64,000 bases of DNA from Mesorhabditis belari. Its lineage: Eukaryota > Nematoda > Chromadorea > Rhabditida > Rhabditidae. The notes below the pieces were generated by a model that was not told where the DNA came from, made no database searches, and worked only from the letters and a program-made list of their open reading frames with translations. The translations under genes were made by a program, and so were the position numbers. The stretch spans positions 1,722,501-1,786,500 of the forward strand of contig CAUEEP010000926.1 in NCBI GenBank assembly GCA_958450365.1, given 5' to 3'. Positions within the stretch are counted from its first letter, which is position 1, and each line of letters starts with the position of its first letter. This document shows, piece by piece, positions 10,665-22,500 of this stretch.

Positions 10665-10724
10665 CCACAAGAAACATTTGCAGATCTCTGCAATGTATCG
10701 TTGATGTATTATTCTTTAAATTGA
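9756..10724 (+). CDS. Small secreted peptide with D/Y/N-rich segment, three exons
   Basis: The proposed exons are 9756-9834, 10458-10529 and 10684-10724, all joined in phase 1. Residues 1-20 (MRRIFGALLFLFSIFGQTKT) form a signal peptide. The mature part contains CKPFSIPIPRDQNDYDNYDN and ends CNVSLMYYSLN, giving about 63 residues with two cysteines. The second intron holds a (CAA)n tract; in one frame it would read as poly-Gln, but the TTTGCAG acceptor after it keeps frame without it. An inverted copy lies at 8560-9130. No known family is recognised. The exon join is inferred from phase only, so confidence is moderate. The first exon could instead serve the mucin-like gene downstream. Confidence 0.42.
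10614..10670 (+). repeat. Pure (CAA)n tract in intron
   Basis: About 17 CAA units lie in the second intron of the small secreted gene. They correspond to the much longer interrupted tract in the inverted copy at 8787-8992. Confidence 0.9.
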
Positions 10725-11064
10725 AAAAAAAGAACTTTTCTTTAGCGTTCTTGCAATACGAGCTCTTCGTCTTACAATGCTACTCGTTGTGCAGTAAGTT
10801 TATGGGATTTTCGTTACAGCACCGAATAGAAAACGTTCAAAACAGTGCCGTCAAATCTCTCAAAATCCAAAAAACTAAATCGGTTCAATTTTTATATCAA
10901 AAAAATCCTTGTGTTCTTGGCTACATGATGGGTGAAATAGTTTTTCAAAAAAAAAGTTAATATTTCATAGATAAAATTAGTGTTCGTGTGTGTCAAATGA
11001 TACTCAGTTGGTTAACTGAATATCTTTAGAGGTCTATTTAATACATTGAGCAATCTATTAAATC

Positions 11065-11395
11065 TACCGTATTTCTTCGAATAGAAGACCGGGTAAAGAG
11101 TATGATCGCGTACTCCTGCGTAGCAGCCCTTTTTAAAATTTCTTTTCTGCATAAAAGCTTTCAATTAAGTGCTATAGAGTTGGAAAATGGCTCAAAAATA
11201 CCACATGAGCTAACAGATTTGATCTGAAATTTGATTTGAAAATCTGTTAGCTCATGTGGTTTTTTTGAGTCATTTTCCAGCCCTATAGCACTTCATTGAA
11301 AGCTTTTATGCAGAAAAGAAATTTTAAAAAGGGCTGCTACGCAGGAGTACGCGATCATACTCTTTACCCGGTCTTCTATTCGAAGAAATACGGTA
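11065..11395. repeat. Long-palindrome MITE, family B copy 2
   Basis: This is the same family as 9275-9561. It is flanked by aatctattaaat on the left (11051-11062) and aatctattaaat on the right (from about 11399), which looks like an insertion-site duplication of about 10-12 bases. Confidence 0.75.
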
Positions 11396-11606
11396 TTGAA
11401 TCTATTAAATATTAACTTTTTTTTTTAAAAAACTGTTTCACCCATCATGTAGCCAAGAATGCAAGAAATTTTTTGATATAAAAATTGAACCGGTTTAGTT
11501 TTTTGGATTGTGAGAAATTTGACGGCGCTTTTTTTTTTAAAGGTTTTCTATTATCGTGCTGTTTTAACTACATTCTAGTTGATTTCTTTTTCCAACAAAA
11601 TTTTAG

Positions 11607-12922
11607 TTTTGGCAAGTACGCATGAATGAAACCATCACGACAACAACGATTGATTCTTTCGATTGGAATGTGGGTTGTTAAGAAAAATTGATTATGATTC
11701 TAAAAACTTTACATTTCTCATGAGTTATTTTGATTAAGAGTTAGCTATCAGTAATTCTAAATATGGATTTCAGACGACAACAACCGCTACAACTCCATCA
11801 GCACTGGAAACAAAAACGACAACGATCACAGCACTCCCGACAAGCGTTAGTAAACGCTACAAACTTATTGTAGCCTAGCTATTCTTTTTAGGATTTTAAA
11901 GTACCTTTAAAAGCGCCAAGAAACTTGATTTATTTTTACAGCAACTATTGGGTTAAGTATGATGAAGATTTGTTTGTTATAAGCCAAAACTTCATCCCGA
12001 CCTGGTGCTTTGTTTATGTTGCGCTGATCAAAGAAAGCACACTTTATTTGAAACTTTTCCAAAGCTTTTACAGGCCACAAAAAGCACGGTTACAAAGCCA
12101 ACAAAGTACTTCACCTTCAAAATCACAAAACCCGAGATGGGAGGAAATCACAACGAGAGGAAATCACAACGAACCACAACGAGATGGGAGGAAATCGACT
12201 GTGCTTCACAAATCGAAACACATTTGCAAACCAAATTTCAGCGCCGCACCACCACGCGAAAAACAACGGCATCAACAATGAAAAGAATAACCCCATCACA
12301 TTTCAATATCCGTGCATTCGTTCGGAATTCTTTCATCTGCCAGCTGACAATCACCCAACCGACAGATCAGCCACAAATATTATACTTGGATGCTCACTGT
12401 ATAATCGTTTAGCTTATAGCTTAGCTTTCGCTTTCAAACACAAAAATATCCGCTATAAATCCCACAAAAGTCACTTACAAGAAGACGATAAAACCGACTA
12501 AAAACCATAGCGAAACGCGTTTTACAATCATTTCAAGCCTTGTAAACATTCGGACATTTCATATTCCTCAAATTAATAAAATAGGTGGCTTTTAGATAAC
12601 GGATTAGCCGAAAGAAACGGAATATATCCTCAGAGAAAAAGTTAAAACAGCTTATGATGTAAAAAACATTTTAAAAATTGTTTTAAATTGAAAGTTTAAA
12701 GCAAAACCTTTAGTCAACTGACAGCTCTACTGTAACCACGACTACCACCGTCACTCCATTTTGGCCGTTGTGTTTGCTGAACGGAAATTGTCCCAATTCC
12801 GTGTGTTTTCTAGTTGCTTGATATAAAAATGATCTAAAATTAAAATAAGAAACAAAAAGATGTTTATTCTTTTGAGATTTAGATCGACAATACAACAACA
12901 ACAGCAACAGCAACAGCAACAA

Positions 12923-12957
<35 letters not shown>

Positions 12958-15900
12958 ACAACAACTTCCACCATCACTACGATGAGCGGTGATGGTAGGA
13001 AAATTTTGATTTTCATTCAAAACTCAAAAGCATCTTGAAAATCCTATAAAACTTGAGACTCTAATTATTATTCTGATTATTGATTCTAATGATTAAAGTG
13101 ACTAAATCAAAGTTCAGTGGTTGACAACGATACAACAACGTTCACTTTTACAAAGCTCAATGTCACCACGACTACAACAAAGGTTCTTGCTGAAATTTGT
13201 TAAAAAAACTAAGCCTTTACTTTTCTATCTGTACTGGCTTACTATTATGCATGTAGTTGTACATTTGTAAACTTGAAATTAGACAAGTCCCGGTTTAAAT
13301 GGAAAAACGACAACGACAACAACGACGACAACGACAACAACATCCACTAGAAACTCTTCAACAACGAACCTGAGCGATTTACCAACTGAAATGCCCACTT
13401 CAACCAATCAACCAAACTCTTCAGACATGTTTTTGGATGGGCAAAGGTTTGGACTTTGACTTTGACTAGAAATATTAGGTTGAACCGAATGGAATAGCCG
13501 TTTTCTAAATAACAACTTTATTGATATACTACAAAAAACAATAATTATTCGAAAAGATTGGGGGTGGGACAAATGCGACCTTTTTTTTGCGCACCTGGAC
13601 ATTTGCGCACCTTTTTTTGCTGGAAAAGGCCTTAGGAAAGGTCGTAGAGCTTCAAAAATGTTTTCCTAGAAGGGAATCGTATACGTAGATTCCGAATTTC
13701 GACAAATCAGACCTCGCTGACACGTCAAATTTGGGCTAAAAGGCAAAAAAGCCCAAATTTGACGTGTCAGCGAGGTCTGATTTGTCGAAATTCGGAATCT
13801 ACGCATACGATTCCCTTATATGGAAATATTTTCGAAGCTCTACGGCCTTTTCCAGCAAAAAAAAAGGTGCGCATTTGTCCCACCCCCAAAAGATTCGAAA
13901 AGATTCGAAAAGATGTTCACCATTATTTGCGATGGTCTTTCCTACTTGAAATCTTACAATCATGACAATTACAGTCCTTTAAAGCTCACTATCAGGCTAA
14001 CAAATGATACTTTACTTTTTTACATATTAGGTCCTCATCGACATCCCTTTCATCATCTGATGATATTTCTCTTTCAACAAATCAACCCGACTCGAGTACC
14101 AATGATGAACCCAGTAAATTGAGATATATTGAAAATGACTTGTAATTTCAGCCGATGAACCCGAACCCACACCAGAAAGCGGCTTTGATTCGAGCACAAA
14201 TGCCGGAAGTTCAATCTCTCCATTGACAGGTTAATGTTGAGCAAAGAAATAGCTACGTTAATTTTTAAAAGCAGCTTTTACGATACTAAAACGATTTTAT
14301 AACATCTCGCTAACTTTAGAGTTCTCGAGCTCGCCTGAATCATCGCCTAACAATTTGAGTGATTCAAGTCCGTCAGGTAAATGTCATTGTTAAGTGGGAT
14401 TATTTTTGAACAGCTTTCAATCTGTTAGTCTTTACGGATTTAAAGCTTTTCTCTTTTAGTTTTTCTTTTAGCTTTCCTTTAAGCTTTTCCCTTTACAGCA
14501 TAACAACTTGTAGCTCAAATAATTCCTCCAAATAATACTTTAGATTTCTCGAGCTCACCCGATCCAAGTGTTGACAATTCGAGTGATCCGACTGATCCGA
14601 CTTTATCAAGTAAAAAGATATCGTATCGATATCGATTCTTATCTAGATTTGTTTTTATCCTTTTAAACCCAGCTTTACTTGAACATTTATGAAATAAGTT
14701 TAAAACCGACATCTGAAATTTGATAACTGTTCAAGTAAAGCGAGGTTTGCCTCACCTCAACCTCACCTCAACCTCACCTCAACCTCACCTCAACCTCACC
14801 TCAACCTCACCTCAACCTCACCTCAACCTCACCTCAACCACTTCTTCAATATTTTCAAGCAAAAAAAATCTTAACAAAGAGAAATGTTCAATAAAATGAT
14901 TACCTTAAACTACTTTTTCTAAACTTATGACTAAAATTGGAATTATTCAGGTGATTCCACTTCTACAAGCATTTCAACATCAACCGATCTGATTGCTGCG
15001 AATGAAATGACATCAACGATCATGAATCAGCCAATAGGAGATGATAAGAATCAAAATATGACAAGCACAAGTAATCAAGAATGCATTTTTTTTGGATATT
15101 TGGTTCCAGGTGATTCTACGCCTCCTGAGAGCGATAACACTTCACCACCTCTAAACGAATCTACGGAAACACCGGTGACAGGTAGCTTTTGAAAATTGAG
15201 CTTAAAAGCAGCTTGATATAAGATTTTTATTAAAAAAATTGATCTAATATTTGAATTAAAACTGTTTAGAATCAGCAGGACTAACCGAAGAGTCAGACTC
15301 GACGACGAGCTCGAGTCAAACATCCTTGACACTGACTTTGAGTGACTCCACTTTAACTGCTACTGGTACCATAATAAAAAGAAAGTAGAACTACTATAAG
15401 TACAATTTTTTAGAAACTGATCCTAGTGGAGAGAACACGGAGTCGACAGTGGAAACGCGAACAACGAGAACTATTGATATCACCGGAAGTGTCATGGACG
15501 ATTCTACAACTTGTAAGTGAAAACTTTAAGCACTTTTAAGCATTTCAATAATTGACTGAAATTTTGATTGTTACAGTGTCAAATCTATATTGTAAGAAAG
15601 AAGGAATTGACAAGAAAGAGTAGATTTCTGGAGAGAGGATCGAACCCTCGACCTTTCACTTTCTGGACAATTACTGTAACCAATGAGCTATCCGGTACCT
15701 TGACTTGTAAAGGATTGTCGTGACGATCTCGTGATCGAGATCGCCACGTAAAGGAGTGTGGAGTGTCTCTAAAGGATTGTCGTGACGATCTCGTGATCGA
15801 GATCGCCACGTAAAGGAGTGTGGAGTGTCTCTAAAGGATTGTCGTGACGATCTCGTGATCGAGATCGCCACGTAGTGGAGTGTCTCTACTCTCCCAATCT

Positions 15901-18900
15901 CAAACCACTGAACCAACTATTATCGCTGTAATAAAGATTATATCTAAACCAACAATAATCACTACAAGAACTTATCCAGTAACCCTTTCAACCACAACTA
16001 CGGGATCTACTGTGAGAGTGAATACGAATCAAACCATCACAACAACAAGAATTACAAATGTTCAAAATTCTACATTGCTTTACGATCCTGGATCAAGTAA
16101 GACTGAAATAAAACAAGAGAATTGATTGTTTTAGACACGACAACAGCTACAACCACCAGTGCTGGTTTGATTTTTCGTTGAACGCTTTATTGTTGCTTTT
16201 AGATGTTGTGCATTCTGACTATACTACTTCCACCACTTCACCCATTTCCCACTCATCCGACGCGACAACTACAATCATTGGTCTATTACTTAATCAAAGT
16301 TTATGAGATTGTTGTGCACATTTCAGATGATTGGAATAATACGCAGAAATCAATCATAATCGGTGTAGATGAGACTACACAAGTGAACAAGGAAAACACA
16401 ACAAAAGCACCGAGTGGGTCAACGATAAAAACAACTACTGTATCAAATGAACAAAACACGACAATAATGAGAAACACTGGAGGTGGTGGGAGTGGAACTG
16501 ACAATGGAAGTGGAGATGGAGATGGAAATGGAGGTGGATCAGCTGTTATAGGCGCACAAATAAAGTTATAGCTTATGTTCATACATACTCTTGGTACTGA
16601 CTTATATCGGAATGTAATAAGATGTAAGTAAGATTGTAAGAACTAAAGTCCTTTTTGGCAAAATTCAACTTTACGGTCTGATCAAAATCAACTTTCCAAA
16701 AAAACCTGGTTTCTATGTTTTCCCTCATGCCGGAATGCACAAAAAAAGCATAAGTTTTAGTTTTAGCCCATTTCGCATTCCCCATACAGTCCGGACCTCG
16801 CCCCTTTTGATTACTATTTATTCCGGACCATGAGCTTGCGGGAGAACACTTCTATTCAGAAGAAGCAGTCAAAAATTGGCTTTGAAAGTTTTTCGATTCA
16901 AAACCAAAATCCTACTACGAAAGAGGAGTCCTCAAATTGCCTTTAAAATGGGCAGAAGTCGTCAATAATAATGGGAATTATTTGGAATGAATTTATGGTT
17001 TTATGTTGAATAAATTTTAGTTCAAAGTCCGGCAGTTTTCAATTCACCGACCCAATAGTAAAGACTCCTCGAAAAGGAAATTTTCTTTCTTTCAACCTTG
17101 TCCCTTAGTCAATAACTTTCAATTGTTAGGGTTCAAATTCAAAGGCAATTTAGCTCTATTCAAAAATACCGTTGTTATTGTTAGTGCTGTAGTTTAGATA
17201 ACACAACTGAAACAAGCAGCGGTGGCACTTCACCGACTACAGCCAAACCCACTTCAAGCACCACCACCACCACAACAACAACAAAAAAACCCATCGCAAA
17301 TCAACAATGAAACCACGAGAAACTCAAACTATGACTATATGGATACAACGGATGAATATGGGAATGTGATTATTGTAAAAGTGCCCAAAACAAAGACATC
17401 CACAACGACAACAACGGCTAAGCCTGGTTGAGTCTGTCAAAAAGCACTAATTGAGCTTTTTTTTAGCAAATTTCACCGAAACAACGAGTGCGTATGAAGG
17501 TTGGTAATTAAACTAATTGATCTACAAATCTACAAATCGATTCAGACGCAGGAACAACTTATTCAGACTATGAGTATGGAAATGTTGATGGAAATGGCAC
17601 AAATGGGACTATATCAACAACAAAAACTACCACCGCAATTCCGAGTTTGTTTAGCTTTTGGCTTTAGTGACTTTAGCTTTTGGCTTTAGTGACTTTAGCT
17701 TTTGACTTTAGTGACTTTAGTGACTTTAGCTGACGATTCAGCTTCACCAAAATGCAACACCGCTGTGATCAACACTCAACATGCTTTAACGATAAAATTC
17801 GAAGAAGTTGAAAATGGTTTTTGGGAGAGCTGTAGCTGGGGAAAGTATATGTTCAGGTACAACTCAATCATTGAATTGTGAAACGGGCTACACTTTCCCG
17901 AATGGATCTACTTCAAGAACGTTCACTTGTGATTCCACAGGCAATTGGGCAAATTATGATCCTTCACAGTTGTGCCAAGATAGTAAAAATATTTATTTTA
18001 ATAAAGTGTTCTTTAAAAGATGCTGGGAAAGCTATCGTATTCCGATTTTTTAAAAAAATAAAACACTCCTAATAATCAGTGGTCTTCGCCCGATTGTAAT
18101 TGTAATCTTAACTTCAGGATTACGGTAGCTTTTCTAAGAGCAACTTTTAGAAAACATTCACTGGTACCAGTTGCAAGTATTCAGCTCAAAAAAAATTTAG
18201 GCATTGTTATTAACTCAACACTGCGATGCATTGATCCGTCCCCAATCCTTAACACTCTCAACTCCTTGCTTCCGAATGGAAAGCTAAACGGTTGGTTGAC
18301 TTGGAAACAGAAAAGTTGATCACAAGGCTTTTAAGCTTTAAGGTTTAATGTAGAATTCAATTCTTTAAAGTTTAACACAGAATTCAGGCACTCATCCTAT
18401 TGGTACGATGATCGTTCACTCGTGCAAACCCCAATATCTCTTCACATCGATCGGGCAACCCGTTCAGGTAGTTTTGCAAGAAAATATTTGTAAGAATTAC
18501 TTTGTTTTTGTTTAAACATATTCCATTTATATTCTAAAGTCCCATTTCCATATCTCTCTAAATTTTGTTCCTTATCTCTTTAAATTTTGTTCCTTATCTC
18601 TCTAAATTTGGCTCCCTATCTCTCTAAATTTGGTTCCCTATCTGACTAAATTTGGTTCCCTATCTCTTTCAATTTTGTTCCTTATCTCTCTAAATACCAG
18701 CAACGAGGTGGAGCACAAGAGTGGCAGAGACGGTCAGAGAAAGGATGGCTAGAGTGCAACCACCACCAGCACAAGCAAGTCGAAGACTTCGAACCAGGAA
18801 CAATCAAGATAGGAAACACTGGATGACACTAGCAAGGGATAGAGAAATGTGGAAGCAGGTTGTGATCTGCGCAAATAGGAACACCTGAATGCGAAGACAG

Positions 18901-19286
18901 ATCAAAAAAAATCTCTTTAAATTTGGTTCCTTATCTCTCTAAATTTAGTTCCCTATCACTCTAAATTTGTTTTCTAAATTTCCGGGATCAAGCCTTTGTC
19001 CTTTAAAACGTTAACCAAGACTGCTAACCACTCAGCCAAAATTCGAGCACATTCTTGTCGTTTCTAGATTCAAATTGAGGATTAGGCTTTTAATTTTACG
19101 CTTTTGGGCTACTGTAAAGGAGCCAGTTATTTAAATTTCACAATCACAGATCTATGAATGTCTCCCCTCTGGCCAATGGACTGAAAATCTCCAAAATGAG
19201 CCCTGCACCTGTGAGTTTTAGATAAACTCTTACACTACATCAGATGAACTCTTCATTTAGACGTCTCTCGCTCATCTGAACTGTGA
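11607..19286 (+). CDS. Mucin-like Thr/Ser-rich secreted protein with two C-terminal sushi (CCP) domains
   Basis: Supported exons: 11607-11669, 11774-11845, 12714-12829, 12883-12994, 13118-13182, 13283-13446, 14031-14113, 14152-14229, 14320-14376, 14544-14609, 14951-15070, 15110-15181, 15270-15365, 15414-15512, 15577-15591, about 15881-16096, 16135-16164, 16203-16280, 16327 to about 16530, 17198-17426, 17467-17499, 17546-17644, 17730-17982, 18201-18290, 18388-18467, 19150-19210 and 19261-19286. Phases agree nearly throughout, mostly phase 1. The body is Thr/Ser-rich with acidic repeats (SSSPDPS, ESDSTTSSS), a likely O-glycosylated stalk. CCP1 has C-NTAV, SLNC, RTFTC and SQLC; CCP2 has CIDPSP, HSC, YECLPSGQW and EPC. 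AATAAA follows at 19291. Two exons need a one-base correction (17283-17289 and 17818-17822). The signal-peptide exon is not found, and exon 16327 also reads to a stop at 16571, so two genes are possible. Confidence 0.68.
12074..12501 (+). other. Open region with several long frames, exon status unclear
   Basis: After a TTTTACAG acceptor, two frames stay open for over 300 bases: one begins ATKSTVTKPTKYFTF, the other GHKKHGYKANK. A direct repeat, cgagatgggaggaaatc, occurs twice (about 12131 and 12180). The first frame is Thr-rich at its start, like the mucin exons, but neither frame has a clear donor. It may be one mucin exon, an alternative end, or a non-coding insert. Confidence 0.3.
13560..13887. 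repeat. Long-palindrome MITE, family A copy 2, in mucin-gene intron
   Basis: This palindrome runs from gggggtgggacaaatgcgac to gcgcatttgtcccaccccc. The flanks aaaagatt (13552) and aaaagatt (13888) look like a target duplication of about 8 bases. It sits in the intron between exons 13283-13446 and 14031-14113. Confidence 0.8.
14750..14840 (+). repeat. Tandem 11-bp repeat (cctcacctcaa)
   Basis: About eight nearly perfect copies of an 11-base pyrimidine-rich unit lie in an intron of the mucin-like gene. Confidence 0.9.
15626..15695 (-). other. tRNA-like sequence, probably a pseudogene or SINE head
   Basis: On the minus strand GGATAGCTCATTGGTTACAG resembles a tRNA A box and D arm, and CGAGGGTTCGATCCTC is a good T arm and B box. 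The acceptor stem pairs poorly and no clean anticodon arm forms. It lies in an intron of the mucin-like gene, just before a tandem repeat. Confidence 0.45.
15703..15893 (+). repeat. Intronic tandem repeat, three ~63-bp units
   Basis: Three copies share aaaggattgtcgtgacgatc followed by tcgtgatcgagatcgccacg and the variable spacer taaaggagtgtggagtgtctc. Each unit has an internal palindrome around cgtgatcgagatc. The last copy abuts the presumed acceptor of the next mucin exon. Confidence 0.9.
18540..18975 (+). repeat. Tandem ~22-bp repeat interrupted by a LINE fragment
   Basis: Copies of ccctatctctctaaatttgg and variants run from 18543 to 18695 and resume at 18908-18970. The interruption is the LINE 3' fragment at 18695-18912, so the retroelement landed inside an existing array. 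Confidence 0.8.
18695..18912 (+). mobile_element. LINE 3' end fragment
   Basis: One frame reads SRRLRTRNNQDRKHWMTLAR, then DREMWKQVVICANRN, then a stop. The pattern (basic run, then W-x-x-L-A-x-DR-x-x-W) is common at the C-terminus of LINE reverse-transcriptase proteins. It ends GACAGATC plus an A tract, the same terminus as the element at 4022-4240. It is heavily 5' truncated and lies in an intron of the mucin-like gene. Confidence 0.6.
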
Positions 19287-19371
19287 ATGGAATAAAATTC
19301 ATTGAAATTGTTTACACATTGAGATCACAACGAAATCACATAAAGCAGTAGGAATTGCAAAAATGAAATAC

Positions 19372-19515
19372 AGTCGACTCTCGATTTAACGATTCTGAAA
19401 CGTACCCCAAATTTCTTGCGTAGTTGCCCAACGATTGCGCTTGGCTGGACAGCTACGCAGAAATCCCAGGGCCTGTTTTAGAATTTCAAAATCGTTGTAT
19501 CGAGAGGCGACTGTA
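19372..19515. mobile_element. pogo/Tigger-like short inverted-repeat element
   Basis: The ends are tacagtcgactctcgattta and its diverged inverted partner, containing cgagaggcgactgta, flanked by TA. The CAGTCGACT-type terminus resembles pogo-family ends; a related terminus is at 61343. It lies between the convergent mucin and AGMO genes and has no coding capacity. Confidence 0.5.
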
Positions 19516-19544
19516 TCTTAGTTTGTTATAAACTATGTTTTTTA

Positions 19545-22500
19545 TTAATCCAGTTTCTTGGTGACCATGGTTACAGGCATTTGTCCAGCAAAGCCCAACG
19601 CGATCACCGTAGCCGCCGAGAGACCACCGAAAATGAAAGCCATTCCCGACTGAAAATTTTGATTTTTATAATAAATAGTACGATAAATGGATATAAAATT
19701 TTGATCTTTATTGAATTTAAATTTTGAAAACATTCTCCTGAGACTAACCTGCGCCATGAAACCGAAATAGATGAGCGCCAGCAAGCGCGCGCAATCGAAC
19801 AGCACACAGAATGGTCTAAAATTGGAATTATTTTAAGGCTTTTGAAAATAACCTTAATTATGATAAATATGATTATGATAAGTAATTAATATTATTAATT
19901 ACTCACCTGTGATCAAAATAGTAACCGAATGCTTGAATCGATGCAAGAAGATAGGAGAAATAGGCAAAGAATGAAGGCCAATTGAGCGAAACTCGGACTT
20001 CATTGAAATAGATAGCTGAATATTATTTAATATGTAAAGAAAAATATGCAATTAATCTATTAAAAGCTACTCAACTCACCCAAGACTACGGTAACGGTGA
20101 ATTGAACGGTTAGATAGAGCTTGAGTGGGGTGGAGAGGGGCTGATTGTAGGGAACTGGTACTTCGTTGATCTGGAATTTGGTTTTAAATTAATTTCAAGT
20201 GCTTTATGACCAGTAAAGTTTATTTTTGAATTTTTCAAATACTTTTATTCATTTCTACCTCGGGAATCCCCTCTGTATTATCCTCGACGCATTTCCAGAA
20301 GAAGAACCACCTCGTGCGAACACCCGGGAAATATCCTGGCGGCATGAAGACACATTTTAGCTAAATTTATAGATATTTTGATTTATTAATACTTATGAAT
20401 TGTATTTGCTTTCTTTTATAAACTTACAGTACTGGATAATGAAATATCATATTTGAAAAACGATCGTCACTTTCGCGCGTCTGTAACTCCCTTTGTCTTT
20501 GAGTTTAAACTATTAGTGCTATACATTTTCTGAAAGCTCTTTTCAAGGGCTGCACAATGGTAATATTAATATTTAGAAATACGGTAAAGACAAGGGAGTT
20601 ACAGACGCGAAAGTGACGATCTTTTTTCAAATATCATATTTCGTTGTCCAGTAGTGTAGTTTGAAAAACTAATTACTTATCTGGACACTTTTTAGTATGA
20701 TTTTTACTATGTTATGGCTAGAATTACTATAATATTACAATAGATAATGAAAACTAATTAACAGTACTGGACAATGAAATATCATATATTTAAAAAACGA
20801 TCGTCACTTTCGCGCGTCTGTAACTCCCTTGTCTTTGAGTTTAAACTATTAGTGTGATACATTTTCTGAAAGCTCTTTTCAAGGGCTACACAATGGTAAT
20901 ATTAATATTTAGAAATACGGTAAAGACAAGGGAGTTACAGACGCGCGAAAGTGACGATCTTTTTTCAAATATAATATTTCATTGTCCAGTAGTGTATATT
21001 TAAAACTTACCTTTTCCCAGAAACCGGGGAAAATCTCTTTTCCCTTCTCGTCTTTCATCTGTCCTTTGTCATAGCCAAGAGCTTTGAACTCGAAAGTCTA
21101 AATAGAGTTTGCTAGCTTTATCATAAGAAAATATTTACTTACCTGACACCAAAGTTGGTCAAAAGTCTCAACATTTGTCACCAAACCATACGCGATTTTC
21201 TCATCCGATCTCTCTGCCTCATAAGTACCGAAAAGACGATCCCAAATGATCAACGTTCCACCATAGTTTCTAAATAAAAATAAAAAATACTTTAAAGTTT
21301 AAATAGTCATTGATTCTTATAGATTTACAAATTTGTAAACAAAAATATAAAAAATGAGAAAAGATCACCTATCGATACAGTACGGGTTTCGACCATGATG
21401 AACTCGGTGACTGGATGGAGTGTTGAAGAACCATTCAAACGGACCCAAATAAGGAACCAGCTAAAAGACAATTAGTTTAACATTTACATAAAATAACATT
21501 TAACAAAACAAAAACATCTTTTTGAACAAAAACAAAAAAGAACAAACCTCCGTGTGCAACCAAAACTGATAGGCGACATTCATGTAACGATGGACGATGA
21601 AAATGTTTGGTGGAATGAAGAAAGATTGGAGGAGATCGAAGCCGAATGTGCCGAAATCCTAAGATCCTTTCCATGAATGAGATTTTGAGAACTTTTGCTC
21701 ACTAGTTTAGTTTTGGCTTGCAAAAAAGCTTTTGTCTGATAATTTGGCTTTAGAATTGGATTGGCTACTCATCCTGCAATCTTCAGCTCTATTTTTAGTT
21801 CATTTCAATTCACTTGCAATGTGTTCCTTGCGAAAAATTACTCGAGTGAAATTTGCATGACTTTCACTTTTAACTTTCACTCGATTAATCGTTTTTTGAT
21901 CGACTAACTACGAGTAATCCTCTTTACACGTCGAGTAAATTGAATATCTTTACATTTGAAGGGATTTCCCACCAAATCAGTTAAACGGCTGAATATCTTT
22001 AAAAAGAGTCGTATATAAATCGTTGCTCTTGACTTTTTTTGCAATAATTTTGGGGTAGGCTAGTTTCGGCAACTTTTTTTGCGCAACTAGGTCTTTTGCG
22101 CAAATTGCCATAACTTTCTTCTAAGTGGACCAATCTTTATGATTTTGGTGTCATTTTGTTGCACTTGTTGAGATCTATAAAATGAAACTAAAATCATAAA
22201 GATTGACCCACTTAGAAGAAAGTTATGGTGAGTTGCGCAAACGACCCAGTTGCGCAAATGACCCAGTCGCGCAAAAAAAGTTGCCGAAACTAGCCTGCCC
22301 CATAATTTTCGCTAAAAGTATGGCATGGGACAAATGCGACCTTTTTTTGCGCACCCGGCTCATTTACGCATCTTTTTTTATCTTTCGCGTTTTAAAAAAA
22401 GCTCTAAAAAGCTAATATGAACCAATTTCCATTCCAAAAGTTGTTTTTCTGGGTAATTTTAGGGTGTAGAATTGAAATTTTGACATATCAGAGCTCGTGG

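Noticed and set aside
12074..12501. A separate single-exon gene
   Set aside because: Two overlapping frames are open equally long and neither has a convincing start or family match.
15626..15695. Functional tRNA gene
   Set aside because: A and B boxes are good, but the acceptor and anticodon stems do not fold. The same holds for 47452-47520 and 53300-53382.
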